Assembly: GCA_900541785.1 (NCBI GenBank)
Contig: UQKY01000053.1
Coordinates: 1 to 13,316, forward strand
Reading direction: 5' to 3'
DNA length: 13,316 bases
Origin: an uncultured Collinsella sp.
Lineage (GTDB): Bacteria; Actinomycetota; Coriobacteriia; Coriobacteriales; Coriobacteriaceae
Part shown: one piece after another, positions 1 through 6,730 of the stretch
Position numbering within the stretch: position 1 is the stretch's first letter
Layout: every line of letters begins with the position of its first letter
Made by a program: the position numbers and the translations under genes
The notes under the pieces: model-generated
The model's database searches: none
The model's input: only the letters and a program-made list of their open reading frames with translations
Told to the model about the DNA's origin: nothing

Positions 1-320
1 CCGAGATCAAGGCGTTCTACATGCGCATGAACGACGACGGCAAGACCGTCGCCGCCGCCGACTGCCTGGTTCCCGGTATCGGCGAGATTATCGGCGGCTC
101 CCAGCGCGAGGAGCGCCTGGATCTGCTCGAGGCCCGCATCAAGGACCTGGGTATGAATCCCGAGCAGTACAAGTACTACCTTGACCTGCGCCGCTACGGT
201 TCCTGCAAGCACGCCGGCTACGGTCTGGGCTTCGAGCGCTTGGTCATGTATCTGACCGGCGTGGGCAACATCCGCGACGTCCTGCCGCACCCGCGCACCG
301 TGGGCAACGCCGACTTCTAA
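1..320 (+). CDS. asnS: Asparagine--tRNA ligase, C-terminal fragment
   Basis: This is the 3' end of a gene entering from the left edge; the first complete codon is at 3 and TAA is at 318-320, giving 105 residues. Visible landmarks are GEIIGGSQREERLD, the LDLRRYGS stretch, and class II synthetase motif 3 in GYGLGFERLVMYLTG, followed by the family's usual ending NIRDVLPHPRT. The motif 3 arginine contacts ATP in class II enzymes. The full enzyme, a cytoplasmic homodimer, activates asparagine and charges tRNA-Asn. The LRRYGS and PHPRT pattern fits AsnRS better than AspRS, which normally has an extra insertion domain and a different ending. Upstream parts, including the OB-fold anticodon domain, lie outside the window. 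A strong terminator follows 47 nt after the stop, so this gene ends its transcript. Confidence 0.95.
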   Translation, partial: EIKAFYMRMNDDGKTVAAADCLVPGIGEIIGGSQREERLDLLEARIKDLGMNPEQYKYYLDLRRYGSCKHAGYGLGFERLVMYLTGVGNIRDVLPHPRTVGNADF

Positions 321-367
321 TCGTCGGACACTAGCTCGCGTCGCCACACGCCAACGCTCATCGTACA

Positions 368-402
368 AGCGTCTCTCGACATCGGTCGAGAGACGCTTTT
401 TT
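368..402 (+). terminator. Intrinsic terminator of asnS
   Basis: A perfect 13-bp stem (368-380 with 385-397, arm AGCGTCTCTCGAC), a 4-nt loop ATCG and a run of six T at 397-402 form a textbook Rho-independent terminator. It belongs to asnS. It lacks the GGGACAG tip seen in the four repeat-type hairpins further along. Confidence 0.93.
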
Positions 403-523
403 CAACAGCATCCGTCAAGCTTTTGGCAAGGTTTTGGTCAGTTGAGCAGGGCTGTTGAAAACTCGACCCGCCGTTTGCCGACGACTACCGACCGCCCAGA
501 GCGCCCTGCGCCCCTGGGAAAGC

Positions 524-574
524 CCCACGTCCTAGGCTCCATACCGTCGCCACCCAAAACGGAAAGGACGTGGG
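524..574 (+). promoter_or_regulatory. Inverted repeat covering the regulator's ribosome binding site
   Basis: CCCACGTCCT (524-533) and AGGACGTGGG (565-574) are exact 10-bp complements separated by 31 nt. The right arm contains the AGGA Shine-Dalgarno core (565-568) and ends 4 nt before the preferred ATG at 579. In RNA it would sequester the ribosome binding site; in DNA it could be two half-sites for an autoregulating WYL protein. Which of these applies cannot be decided from sequence. Confidence 0.45.
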
Positions 575-578
575 CACG

Positions 579-1364
579 ATGACCGAAGCCACTGTTGAAA
601 CCTACGACACCACGACGAGAGGCGCCGCCTCGATGGCAGCCTATCGCGCCGTTCGCATCCTGCAGCTCTTGAGCGAAAACACCGGCGAAGACAAGGCCAT
701 ACTTTCCGATGAGCTGATCCGGCGCCTCGCCCATCCCGACGACCCCGCCCGCATGCCCATCTCGGCGGCGCGGCGCAGCATCTACACCGCCATCTCCGCG
801 CTTCGCCATGCCGGATACGAAATTGAGTACAAACGCGGCGTGGGCTACAAACTTCTTACCCGTCCGCTCACCGACGAAGAGATCATCCGGCTCCACGGTA
901 TGGTCATGCGCAACCGCTCCACGCCTATCGCTATCCGCAAGAGCATGGCGCAGCACTTAGTTGCCATGGCGAGTGCCGACGTTCGCGGCTACCTCGATAC
1001 ACCCGAACCCGTTCCAGGCGCAGGCAGCAAGGCTACCAAGGCAACACGCACGCCCATCAAGCGCATCGACACGTGCGAGCTCGTCGAGCAGGCCATCGAC
1101 CACGGAACCACGGTGAGTTTTGATATTTCGAGCGTCACGACGCGTGGCGAAACCGAAGCAGCACGGACGACACTCCGTCCCTTTGCCATCAGGCAGCGCG
1201 ATGGCATCTCGTATCTGCTGGGAACGGTCTATGACGCCCGAGGTGCCGATGACACGCTGCGCACCGTAGAGATTGGCCGCATGAGAAACGTCACTACACG
1301 TCTCCTCGACGGCAAGAAGCTCTTCGCCGCCCTGGACGAGGACGACGCCTCCTCCGCCGCATAA
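579..1364 (+). CDS. WYL-domain transcription regulator
   Basis: A 261-residue cytoplasmic protein. Residues ~22-94 form a winged-helix DNA-binding region: an AYRAVRILQLLSE helix, then RRSIYTAISALRHAGYEI as the likely recognition helix, and a KRGVGYKL wing. Residues ~158-243 resemble a WYL ligand-sensing domain, with ISYLLG (210-215) in the WYL position followed by the usual TVEIGRMRNV strand. WYL proteins often bind nucleic-acid ligands or nucleotides and control stress or defence genes; the target here is unknown. A GTG at 570 is in frame, but the GGAAAGGA box (561-568) sits only 1 nt before it and 10 nt before the ATG at 579, so 579 is preferred. The gene looks monocistronic: its flanks hold the asnS terminator and a separate promoter for the transporter. 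The acidic tail DEDDASSAA is probably disordered. Confidence 0.82.
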   Translation: MTEATVETYDTTTRGAASMAAYRAVRILQLLSENTGEDKAILSDELIRRLAHPDDPARMPISAARRSIYTAISALRHAGYEIEYKRGVGYKLLTRPLTDEEIIRLHGMVMRNRSTPIAIRKSMAQHLVAMASADVRGYLDTPEPVPGAGSKATKATRTPIKRIDTCELVEQAIDHGTTVSFDISSVTTRGETEAARTTLRPFAIRQRDGISYLLGTVYDARGADDTLRTVEIGRMRNVTTRLLDGKKLFAALDEDDASSAA

Positions 1365-1432
1365 GACCCTCCGCCGCCCATTCGACTACCCGTACCGCCC
1401 ATCCGATTCTGTATTAAAAACCCGCCAGGCTG

Positions 1433-1463
1433 TTGTAAAAATGGACATCAGCGCTACTATAGT
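1433..1463 (+). promoter_or_regulatory. Candidate promoter of the ABC transporter operon
   Basis: TTGTAA (1433-1438) is followed by TACTAT (1455-1460, 16-bp spacer) overlapping TATAGT (1458-1463, 19-bp spacer), in an AT-richer patch of GC-rich DNA. The site is 61 nt upstream of the lipoprotein ATG. A short TGCACT/AGTGCA hairpin (1470-1475/1483-1488) lies just downstream. No terminator-like stem is seen between the regulator stop at 1364 and this site. Confidence 0.45.
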
Positions 1464-1523
1464 TCCACTTGCACTTTGTCCCAGTGCAGTGTTTCCAGCC
1501 ATTTTTATACTGGGGGTAATGAT

Positions 1524-2504
1524 ATGAAGGACATCACCATCAGTCGCAGGAGCCTTCTGGTCTCCGCCGGCCTGCTCGCGCTCGCCCCGCTCGCCGGGTG
1601 CGGCGGCAACTCTGGTTCCGGCTCTGCTGCCGCCGGTTCCGACTACACCATCGGCGTTCTGCAGCTCACCGAGCACTCCGCACTCGATGCCGCCAACGAC
1701 GGCTTTGTCAAGGCCATCAAGGAGAGCGGCCTTAAGGTCAAGATCGACCAGAAGAACGCCCAGAACGACCAGTCCACGTGTAAGTCCATTGCCGACAAGT
1801 TTGTGGGCGACAACGTCAACCTGATTTATGCCATCGCCACGCCCGCCGCGCAGGCTGCCGCCGGCGCCACGGCCGATATCCCCATCGTGGGCTGCGCCAT
1901 CACCGACTACGCCGCCTCCGGCCTGGTCCAGGACAACGACAAGCCCGGCACCAACGTCACGGGCGCTTCCGACCTCACCCCGGTCGCCGAGCAGCTCGAG
2001 ATGATGCAGAAGGTCCTGCCCGACGTTAAAAAGGTCGGCCTGCTCTACTGCACCGCCGAGTCCAACTCCGACGTCCAGATCAAGGCCGCCAAGAAGGAGC
2101 TCGACAAGCTGGGCCTCGAGTACACCGATTTCACCGTCTCGAGCTCCAACGAGATTCAGTCCGTCGTCGAGTCTGCCGTGGGCAAGGTCGACGCGCTGTA
2201 CTCCCCCACCGACAACACCATCGCCGCGGGCGCCTCGCAGGTGGGCCAGATCTGCAAGGAGAACAAGCTTCCCTTCGTGACTGGCGAGGAGGGCATGTGC
2301 ATGGCCGGCGGCCTGTTCACCCTCTCCATCAATTACGAGGATCTGGGCTACGCCGCGGGCGAGATGGCCGTTAAGATCCTGAAGGGCGAAGCCAAGCCCG
2401 AGGATATGCCGATCAAGCACCTCTCGAGCAAGGACCTGGTCGTCGTCAAGAACGACGAAATGGCCGAGGCCCTGGGCATCGACCTTTCCGCCCTGGACGC
2501 GTAA
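1524..2504 (+). CDS. ABC transporter substrate-binding lipoprotein (TrpX-like, ABC_sub_bind family)
   Basis: A 326-residue protein. SRRSLLVSAG at residues 7-16 resembles a twin-arginine signal, and LAGC (23-26) is a lipobox with the lipidated cysteine at 26, so export followed by membrane anchoring on the outer face is expected. A Gly/Ser-rich tether follows. The mature part reads as two Rossmann-like lobes of the ABC_sub_bind family (PF04392): YTIGVLQLTEHSALD, PIVGCAITDY, KKVGLLYCTAESNS, DALYSPTDNTIAA and FVTGEEGMCMAGGLFTLSIN. This family, with its permease and ATPase partners, includes the streptococcal tryptophan importer TrpXYZ, but substrate cannot be fixed here. The ATG at 1524 follows TGGGGGT by a few nt and begins a proper signal peptide; an in-frame TTG at 1476 would add 16 unlikely residues. 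It is the first gene of a three-gene set with the permease and ATPase. Confidence 0.88.
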   Translation: MKDITISRRSLLVSAGLLALAPLAGCGGNSGSGSAAAGSDYTIGVLQLTEHSALDAANDGFVKAIKESGLKVKIDQKNAQNDQSTCKSIADKFVGDNVNLIYAIATPAAQAAAGATADIPIVGCAITDYAASGLVQDNDKPGTNVTGASDLTPVAEQLEMMQKVLPDVKKVGLLYCTAESNSDVQIKAAKKELDKLGLEYTDFTVSSSNEIQSVVESAVGKVDALYSPTDNTIAAGASQVGQICKENKLPFVTGEEGMCMAGGLFTLSINYEDLGYAAGEMAVKILKGEAKPEDMPIKHLSSKDLVVVKNDEMAEALGIDLSALDA

Positions 2505-2573
2505 TGCCATACGCGGCATGCGTCTAGAGCCCGTGCTCGCGCTTTAGCCGCGTTATTCAATATCTGAGCCACA

Positions 2574-2604
2574 GGGGCGGGCGCTGTAGACCGGCGTCCG
2601 CCCT
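2574..2604 (+). terminator. Intercistronic stem-loop between binding protein and permease
   Basis: GGGCGGGCGC (2575-2584) pairs with GCGTCCGCCC (2594-2603) with one G-U pair around a 9-nt loop, extended by a G-U pair at 2574/2604. The following bases TGCTTGTTT are only moderately T-rich, so this is a weak terminator or an RNA-stabilising stem. In ABC operons such stems commonly keep the binding protein more abundant than the membrane parts. Confidence 0.5.
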
Positions 2605-2707
2605 GCTTGTTTCAGGTAAAACAAAACGTCTGTCCGCAGCTCTTTTATGCATTGTTACCGCTATTATGGAAAATCACGTGTCCACCCTATCCTAGGAGGT
2701 ATGAAGC

Positions 2708-3631
2708 ATGCTCATTGCATTGCAGGGCGCCGTTTCGCAGGGCGTCCTCTGGGGCATTATGGTGCTTGGCGTGTTTATCACGTTCCGCCTGCTCGACATT
2801 CCCGATATGACCTGCGACGGCAGCTTTGCCCTCGGCGGCTGTGTCTGCGCCGTGCTCATCGTCAATAACAACGTCGACCCGCTGCTCGCCGTGCTGGCCG
2901 GCATGTGCGCCGGTGCCATCGCGGGCGCCGTCACGGGCATTTTGACCACCGTCTTTGAGATTCCCGCGATCCTCGCCGGAATCCTCACCCAGATCAGCCT
3001 GTGGTCCATCAACCTGCGCATCATGGGCAAGTCCAATACGCCCATTCTTGCCAAGGGCACCGTGTTCTCGGCCGTCAGCAATATGACCGGTCTGCCGCAG
3101 TCCACCGTTGCCATCATCTTGGGCATCCTGCTCGCCGTGGCTATCGTTGCCATCCTGTATTGGTTCTTTGGCACCGAAATCGGCTCGGCGCTGCGCGCCA
3201 CCGGCAACAACGAGTACATGATCCGCGCTCTGGGCGTCAACACCAACTCCACCAAGATGATCGCCCTCGTGCTCTCCAACGCCCTCATCGGCCTCTCTGG
3301 CGCGCTTATCTGCCAGAGCCAAAAGTATGCCGACATTGGCATGGGTACCGGCGCTATCGTTATCGGTCTTGCCGCCATCGTCATCGGTGAGGTGCTCGGC
3401 CGTCTGCTGCCCGGCGGCCTCACGCAGTTTAGCGTCCGTCTTGCCTCCGCCGTCTTTGGCTCCGTGGTGTACTTCCTTATCCGCGCCATCGTGCTGCAGT
3501 TGGGCATGGACGCCAACGACATGAAGCTGCTCTCCGCCGTGATCGTCGCCGTGGCCCTGTGCGTGCCCGTGGTTTGGGAGCGCTATAAGCTCCGCAGCTC
3601 CTACACGAAGGGGGATGAGGCAGATGCTTAA
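2708..3631 (+). CDS. ABC transporter permease (TrpY-like, BPD_transp_2 family)
   Basis: A 307-residue, very hydrophobic integral membrane protein with about eight to nine predicted helices. It matches the branched-chain amino acid/ribose-type permease family (PF02653), subgroup paired with ABC_sub_bind lipoproteins. The N-terminal LLDIPDMTCDGSFALGG stretch (28-44) is typical of this subgroup. The cytoplasmic loop GTEIGSALRATGNNEYMIRALGVN is the likely coupling segment contacting the ATPase. It forms the membrane channel of the importer. AGGAGGT at 2694-2700 gives 7-nt spacing to the ATG at 2708; an out-of-frame ATG at 2701 directly abuts the ribosome binding site and is discounted. The stop overlaps the start of the ATPase gene by 8 nt, so the two are translationally coupled. 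The C-terminus (RYKLRSSYTKGDEADA) is cytoplasmic and charged. Confidence 0.9.
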   Translation: MLIALQGAVSQGVLWGIMVLGVFITFRLLDIPDMTCDGSFALGGCVCAVLIVNNNVDPLLAVLAGMCAGAIAGAVTGILTTVFEIPAILAGILTQISLWSINLRIMGKSNTPILAKGTVFSAVSNMTGLPQSTVAIILGILLAVAIVAILYWFFGTEIGSALRATGNNEYMIRALGVNTNSTKMIALVLSNALIGLSGALICQSQKYADIGMGTGAIVIGLAAIVIGEVLGRLLPGGLTQFSVRLASAVFGSVVYFLIRAIVLQLGMDANDMKLLSAVIVAVALCVPVVWERYKLRSSYTKGDEADA

Positions 3632-4418
3632 GCTCTCGCACGTCAAGAAGACCTTTAACAAGGGCACCGTCACCGAGAAGCGCGCGCTCACCGGCGTCGA
3701 CCTCACCCTAAATGACGGCGACTTTGTAACCGTGATCGGCGGCAACGGCGCCGGCAAGTCCACGCTGCTCAACATGATCGCCGGCGTGTACCCGCTCGAT
3801 TCGGGCGTTATTGAGCTCGACGGCACCGACATCTCGCGCCTGAGCGAGTCGCAGCGCGCCAAGTACCTGGGCCGCGTGTTTCAGGACCCCATGCGCGGTA
3901 CCGCTGCCGACATGCAGATCGCCGAGAACCTGGCCCTAGCCAAGCGTCGCGGCCAGCGTCGCGGCCTTTCGTGGGGCGTCACCAAGGCCGAGAAAGATGA
4001 GTACGTCGAGCTGCTCAAGCGCCTGGACCTTGGTCTGGACACGCGTCTCAACGCCAAGGTCGGCCTGCTCTCGGGTGGCCAGCGCCAGGCACTCACCCTG
4101 CTGATGGCCACGCTCACCAGGCCGCGCCTGCTGCTGCTCGACGAGCACACCGCGGCCCTCGACCCCAAGACGGCCTCTAAGGTGCTTAACCTGACCGAGG
4201 AGATCGTCGACGAGAACCACCTGACCACGCTCATGGTCACGCACAACATGAACGACGCCATCCGTCTGGGCAACCGTCTGATCATGATGCACGAAGGCCA
4301 CGTGATCTACGACGTGGCGGGCAATGAGAAGAAGTCGCTCACCGTAGCCGACCTGCTGCAGAAGTTCGAGGAGGTCTCGGGCGGCGAGCTCGCCAACGAC
4401 CGCATGCTGCTGAGCTAA
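3624..4418 (+). CDS. ABC transporter ATPase (TrpZ-like)
   Basis: A 264-residue nucleotide-binding subunit that powers the importer from the cytoplasmic face. All ABC motifs are present: Walker A GGNGAGKST (39-47), Q-loop VFQDP with Gln87, signature LSGGQ (149-153), Walker B LLLLDE (169-174) with catalytic Glu174, and switch His207 in MVTHNMN. DEHTAALDPKTA after Walker B is characteristic of the ATPases that accompany ABC_sub_bind/BPD_transp_2 partners. The ATG at 3624 is preferred because the AAGGGGG box (ending at 3614) is 9 nt upstream; the in-frame ATG at 3615 touches that box. It overlaps the permease gene by 8 nt. Two hairpins follow the stop, the first starting inside the stop codon. 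The family link to TrpXYZ is from general knowledge; tryptophan as substrate is inference. Confidence 0.93.
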   Translation: MLKLSHVKKTFNKGTVTEKRALTGVDLTLNDGDFVTVIGGNGAGKSTLLNMIAGVYPLDSGVIELDGTDISRLSESQRAKYLGRVFQDPMRGTAADMQIAENLALAKRRGQRRGLSWGVTKAEKDEYVELLKRLDLGLDTRLNAKVGLLSGGQRQALTLLMATLTRPRLLLLDEHTAALDPKTASKVLNLTEEIVDENHLTTLMVTHNMNDAIRLGNRLIMMHEGHVIYDVAGNEKKSLTVADLLQKFEEVSGGELANDRMLLS

Positions 4419-4457
4419 AACCTGCCAAAAAGGGACAGGTTTATTTTGGTAGGTTTT
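4417..4457 (+). terminator. Repeat-type terminator hairpin, copy A
   Basis: AAAACCTGCCAAAA (4417-4430) pairs with TTTTGGTAGGTTTT (4444-4457), 14 bp with one G-U. The tip contains AGGGACAGG. A shorter alternative stem pairs AAACCTG (4418-4424) with CAGGTTT (4436-4442). The hairpin begins inside the ATPase gene's TAA. A-rich left and T-rich right arms suit termination on either strand. It is one of four related hairpins in the window. Confidence 0.75.
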
Positions 4458-4472
4458 ATCTGCGCAAACGTC

Positions 4473-4512
4473 AAAACCGCCGCAAAGGGACAGACGCCCT
4501 TGCGGCGGTTTT
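4473..4512 (+). terminator. Repeat-type terminator hairpin, copy B
   Basis: AAAACCGCCGCAA (4473-4485) pairs perfectly with TTGCGGCGGTTTT (4500-4512). One bulged A and a GGG/CCC extension lead to the loop ACAGACG. It lies 15 nt after copy A, so the transporter operon ends in two tandem terminators before the nucleotidase gene. Confidence 0.85.
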
Positions 4513-4576
4513 CGCATATTATGTCGATAATCCGATATTCAACCAGACATTCTGGCTAAGGACTAAGGAAACTGCC

Positions 4577-6601
4577 ATGAAAAGACTCCCCCGCCTTGCG
4601 TTAGCCGCCGCGTTGTTTGCCGGCGCGCTCGCAGGCATCCCAAGCCTCGCTTTCGCGGGGAACCTGCCCGCCGCTATTGACGGCTCTGTGACCGTCATGC
4701 ACACCAACGATATCCACTGCAGCTACAAGTACAGCTACAACGCAAGCAAAGGCACCGGCACTGTGGGCTTTGACGGACTGGCGGTTCTCTATAGCGCCCA
4801 AAGCAGCGCCCCCGATCTTTTGCTCGATGCGGGCGATACCTTCCACGGGCAGTCCTTTGCCACCATGAGCGAGGGCAAGAGCATCGCCGAGCTCATGGAC
4901 ACCTTCTACGCCGACGGCTACGACGCGACCACGCCAGGCAACCACGACTGGAGCTACGGTGCGGACAAACTCCGCACCATGACCGGCTACAGCACCACCG
5001 GCACGCCCTTCGCCATGCTCTGCGCGAACGCGAAGTCTACGAGCGGCGTATGGAGCTCGAGCATCACGAAGACGCTCGATCGCACCTGGGAGGATAGCGA
5101 AGATCACTCCACATTCGACTACAAAATCAAGGTCGGCGTCGTGGGTGCCATGGATGAGTCGCTAGGTTCCTCGCTGCGCGCGGACCTGGTCGCGGGCACC
5201 AGCTTCTCGAGTGCCGCGAACGCCATCAATACCGAGGCAGAGCAGCTGCGCAGGGAGGGCTGCGATGTTGTTGTGTGTATCGCGCACACGCTCGACGCCA
5301 AGACCTTTGCCACGCGACTCCGTGGCGTCGATGCCCTTATCGCAGGCCACGAGCACATCAACCTTAACGAGAAGGTGACGGGAGCCGACGGCAAGACGAT
5401 CCACGTTGTCGAGGCAGGCAGCGCCTTTGCCGAGGTGGGGCTGCTTTCCATTCCGTACAAGTACGACACGAATGACACCGAGACGACCGACGATGACACG
5501 GTCACGGCCCCTGCAGACGGCAGCGACGAGAAGCTCTACACCGCCAAGAACGTCAACGACCTTTTGGCAGACCCCGACAAGGGCTCCGACTACCAAAGCC
5601 GCCTTGAAGCCGTCCGCAACAAGATCAAGCCGCTCGACGAGGACTTTGAAAACGAATCGAACAAGGTGCTCGGCACATCCACCACCAACCATTTCTACGG
5701 CGAGGACGCCGCAGGCACGCATGGTTGGGAAATGGTGCGCACCACCGATTTCCGTCCCAGCAAGGAGGGCGACACCACCAAGGCCCAGACCATCGGCCAC
5801 GTGATTTGCGGCTCTTATCTTGCCCTGACGGGCGCGGACCTCGCTATCGAAAACGCTGGCGGCATCCGCGGCGGCATCGCGGCGGGCAACGTGACCGCTG
5901 GCAACGTCATCGCCATCTCGCCCTACGGCAACACCGTGGAGACCTGGACCATGACCGGCGCGGACTTCCTCGCAGCGCTCGAGCACTCGCTACAAATCAG
6001 CGACGAGTGCAATCACAGCTACGAGCTTCAGCAAGCCTACGTGGCGGCCGGTCACACCGAGCAGGAGGCGCAAGACAAGTACAAGTGGCGCGATGACTCT
6101 GGCAGCGTTCTCTCCTTTGGCGGCATCAACGTGACGATTGATTGGACGCAGCCCGAAGGCAAGCGCATTGTGAGTGCCACACTCACCAAAGACGGCAGCA
6201 CGCTCGACCCCGCCAAGACCTATACCGTCGCCACCAACAACTACATCATTACCAACACGACCGACTTCCCCACCTTCGCAAACGCCACCAAACACACCGA
6301 GTGGGGTGCCTGTGAGTCAGCGCTAAGGGCGCTGATTGGGCAGAACGGCTGGGAGAGCAAGATGGCCGAGCTCGCCGGCACCATCAGCTTTGGCTCCGCT
6401 GCCGTGGACCCCACGCCCACACCGGCCCCGACGCCTAAGCCCTCGCCTAAGACGGACACGGCGACCACGAAGGTCATCACCAAGAAGACAACCGGTAAGC
6501 TCGCCGCAACGGGAGACCGCACGCTGGCAGTAGTTGGCGCGTGCCTTATCGGCGGCATCATCGTCATCATGCTCGGCATTATCTGGAAGCGTCGACGCTA
6601 A
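4577..6601 (+). CDS. Secreted, cell-wall-anchored 5'-nucleotidase/2',3'-cyclic phosphodiesterase-type enzyme
   Basis: A 674-residue surface protein. Residues 1-27 are a Sec signal peptide ending AFA|G. Residues ~36-290 form a calcineurin-like metallophosphoesterase domain: TNDIH (Asp45, His47), DAGD (Asp87), GNHD (121-124), His237 in CIAHT, and GHEH (257-260). Residues ~365-580 match the 5'-nucleotidase C-terminal substrate domain (PF02872), with IENAGGIRGG (424-433), SPYGNTVE and LSFGGINVTID. A Pro/Thr linker (611-626) leads to LAATGD (642-647), a membrane helix (~649-669) and KRRR, a sortase signal of the LAxTG type. It should strip phosphate from extracellular nucleotides, supplying nucleosides and phosphate. 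AAGGA (4565-4569) sits 7 nt before the ATG. Flanking terminators suggest a single-gene transcript. Exact substrate (AMP, UDP-sugar or cyclic nucleotide) is not decidable. Confidence 0.92.
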   Translation: MKRLPRLALAAALFAGALAGIPSLAFAGNLPAAIDGSVTVMHTNDIHCSYKYSYNASKGTGTVGFDGLAVLYSAQSSAPDLLLDAGDTFHGQSFATMSEGKSIAELMDTFYADGYDATTPGNHDWSYGADKLRTMTGYSTTGTPFAMLCANAKSTSGVWSSSITKTLDRTWEDSEDHSTFDYKIKVGVVGAMDESLGSSLRADLVAGTSFSSAANAINTEAEQLRREGCDVVVCIAHTLDAKTFATRLRGVDALIAGHEHINLNEKVTGADGKTIHVVEAGSAFAEVGLLSIPYKYDTNDTETTDDDTVTAPADGSDEKLYTAKNVNDLLADPDKGSDYQSRLEAVRNKIKPLDEDFENESNKVLGTSTTNHFYGEDAAGTHGWEMVRTTDFRPSKEGDTTKAQTIGHVICGSYLALTGADLAIENAGGIRGGIAAGNVTAGNVIAISPYGNTVETWTMTGADFLAALEHSLQISDECNHSYELQQAYVAAGHTEQEAQDKYKWRDDSGSVLSFGGINVTIDWTQPEGKRIVSATLTKDGSTLDPAKTYTVATNNYIITNTTDFPTFANATKHTEWGACESALRALIGQNGWESKMAELAGTISFGSAAVDPTPTPAPTPKPSPKTDTATTKVITKKTTGKLAATGDRTLAVVGACLIGGIIVIMLGIIWKRRR

Positions 6602-6652
6602 GCTACACCGCCGGGCCTTGCAGCCCCACCGCGTAAACTTTATATCGAGCAC

Positions 6653-6687
6653 AGAAGCCCGTCCGAATTTGATCGGACGGGCTTCTT
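6653..6687 (+). terminator. Terminator of the 5'-nucleotidase gene
   Basis: AGAAGCCCGTCCGA (6653-6666) and TCGGACGGGCTTCT (6673-6686) form a perfect 14-bp stem with a 6-nt loop. The T-tract is short and interrupted (CTTCTT). It is not of the GGGACAG-tip type. Confidence 0.75.
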
Positions 6688-6693
6688 GGTGGG

Positions 6694-6699
6694 TATCAT
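6694..6699 (+). promoter_or_regulatory. Candidate -10 box of the MscS gene
   Basis: TATCAT matches five of six bases of the -10 consensus and lies 31 nt before the chosen ATG. The best -35 candidate is TTGATC (6669-6674) at a long 19-bp spacing, inside the preceding terminator. It sits within GGTATCATGGTT, which recurs with one change upstream of the next gene. Confidence 0.35.
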
Positions 6700-6730
6700 G
6701 GTTGGACGATCATTAGGAGGTTTTCCCTAC

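Noticed and set aside
1365..1523. Possible T-box or riboswitch upstream of the TrpX-like gene
   Set aside because: The leader from the likely promoter is only about 60 nt and holds just a 6-bp hairpin; no T-box sequence is present.
1386..2519. Long - strand open frame (377 codons) opposite the lipoprotein gene
   Set aside because: It mirrors the codon bias of the real gene and gives a Gly/Val/Leu-rich peptide without motifs.
2701..2868. Small ORF starting at ATG 2701 (MKHAHCIAG) in another frame from the permease
   Set aside because: Its ATG directly touches the Shine-Dalgarno box, the peptide is Arg-rich shadow sequence, and the permease start at 2708 has correct spacing.
2687..3862. Long - strand open frame (391 codons) opposite the permease
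   Set aside because: Antisense to a convincing permease and ATPase; its peptide is His/Gly/Asp/Ala-rich with no recognisable domain.
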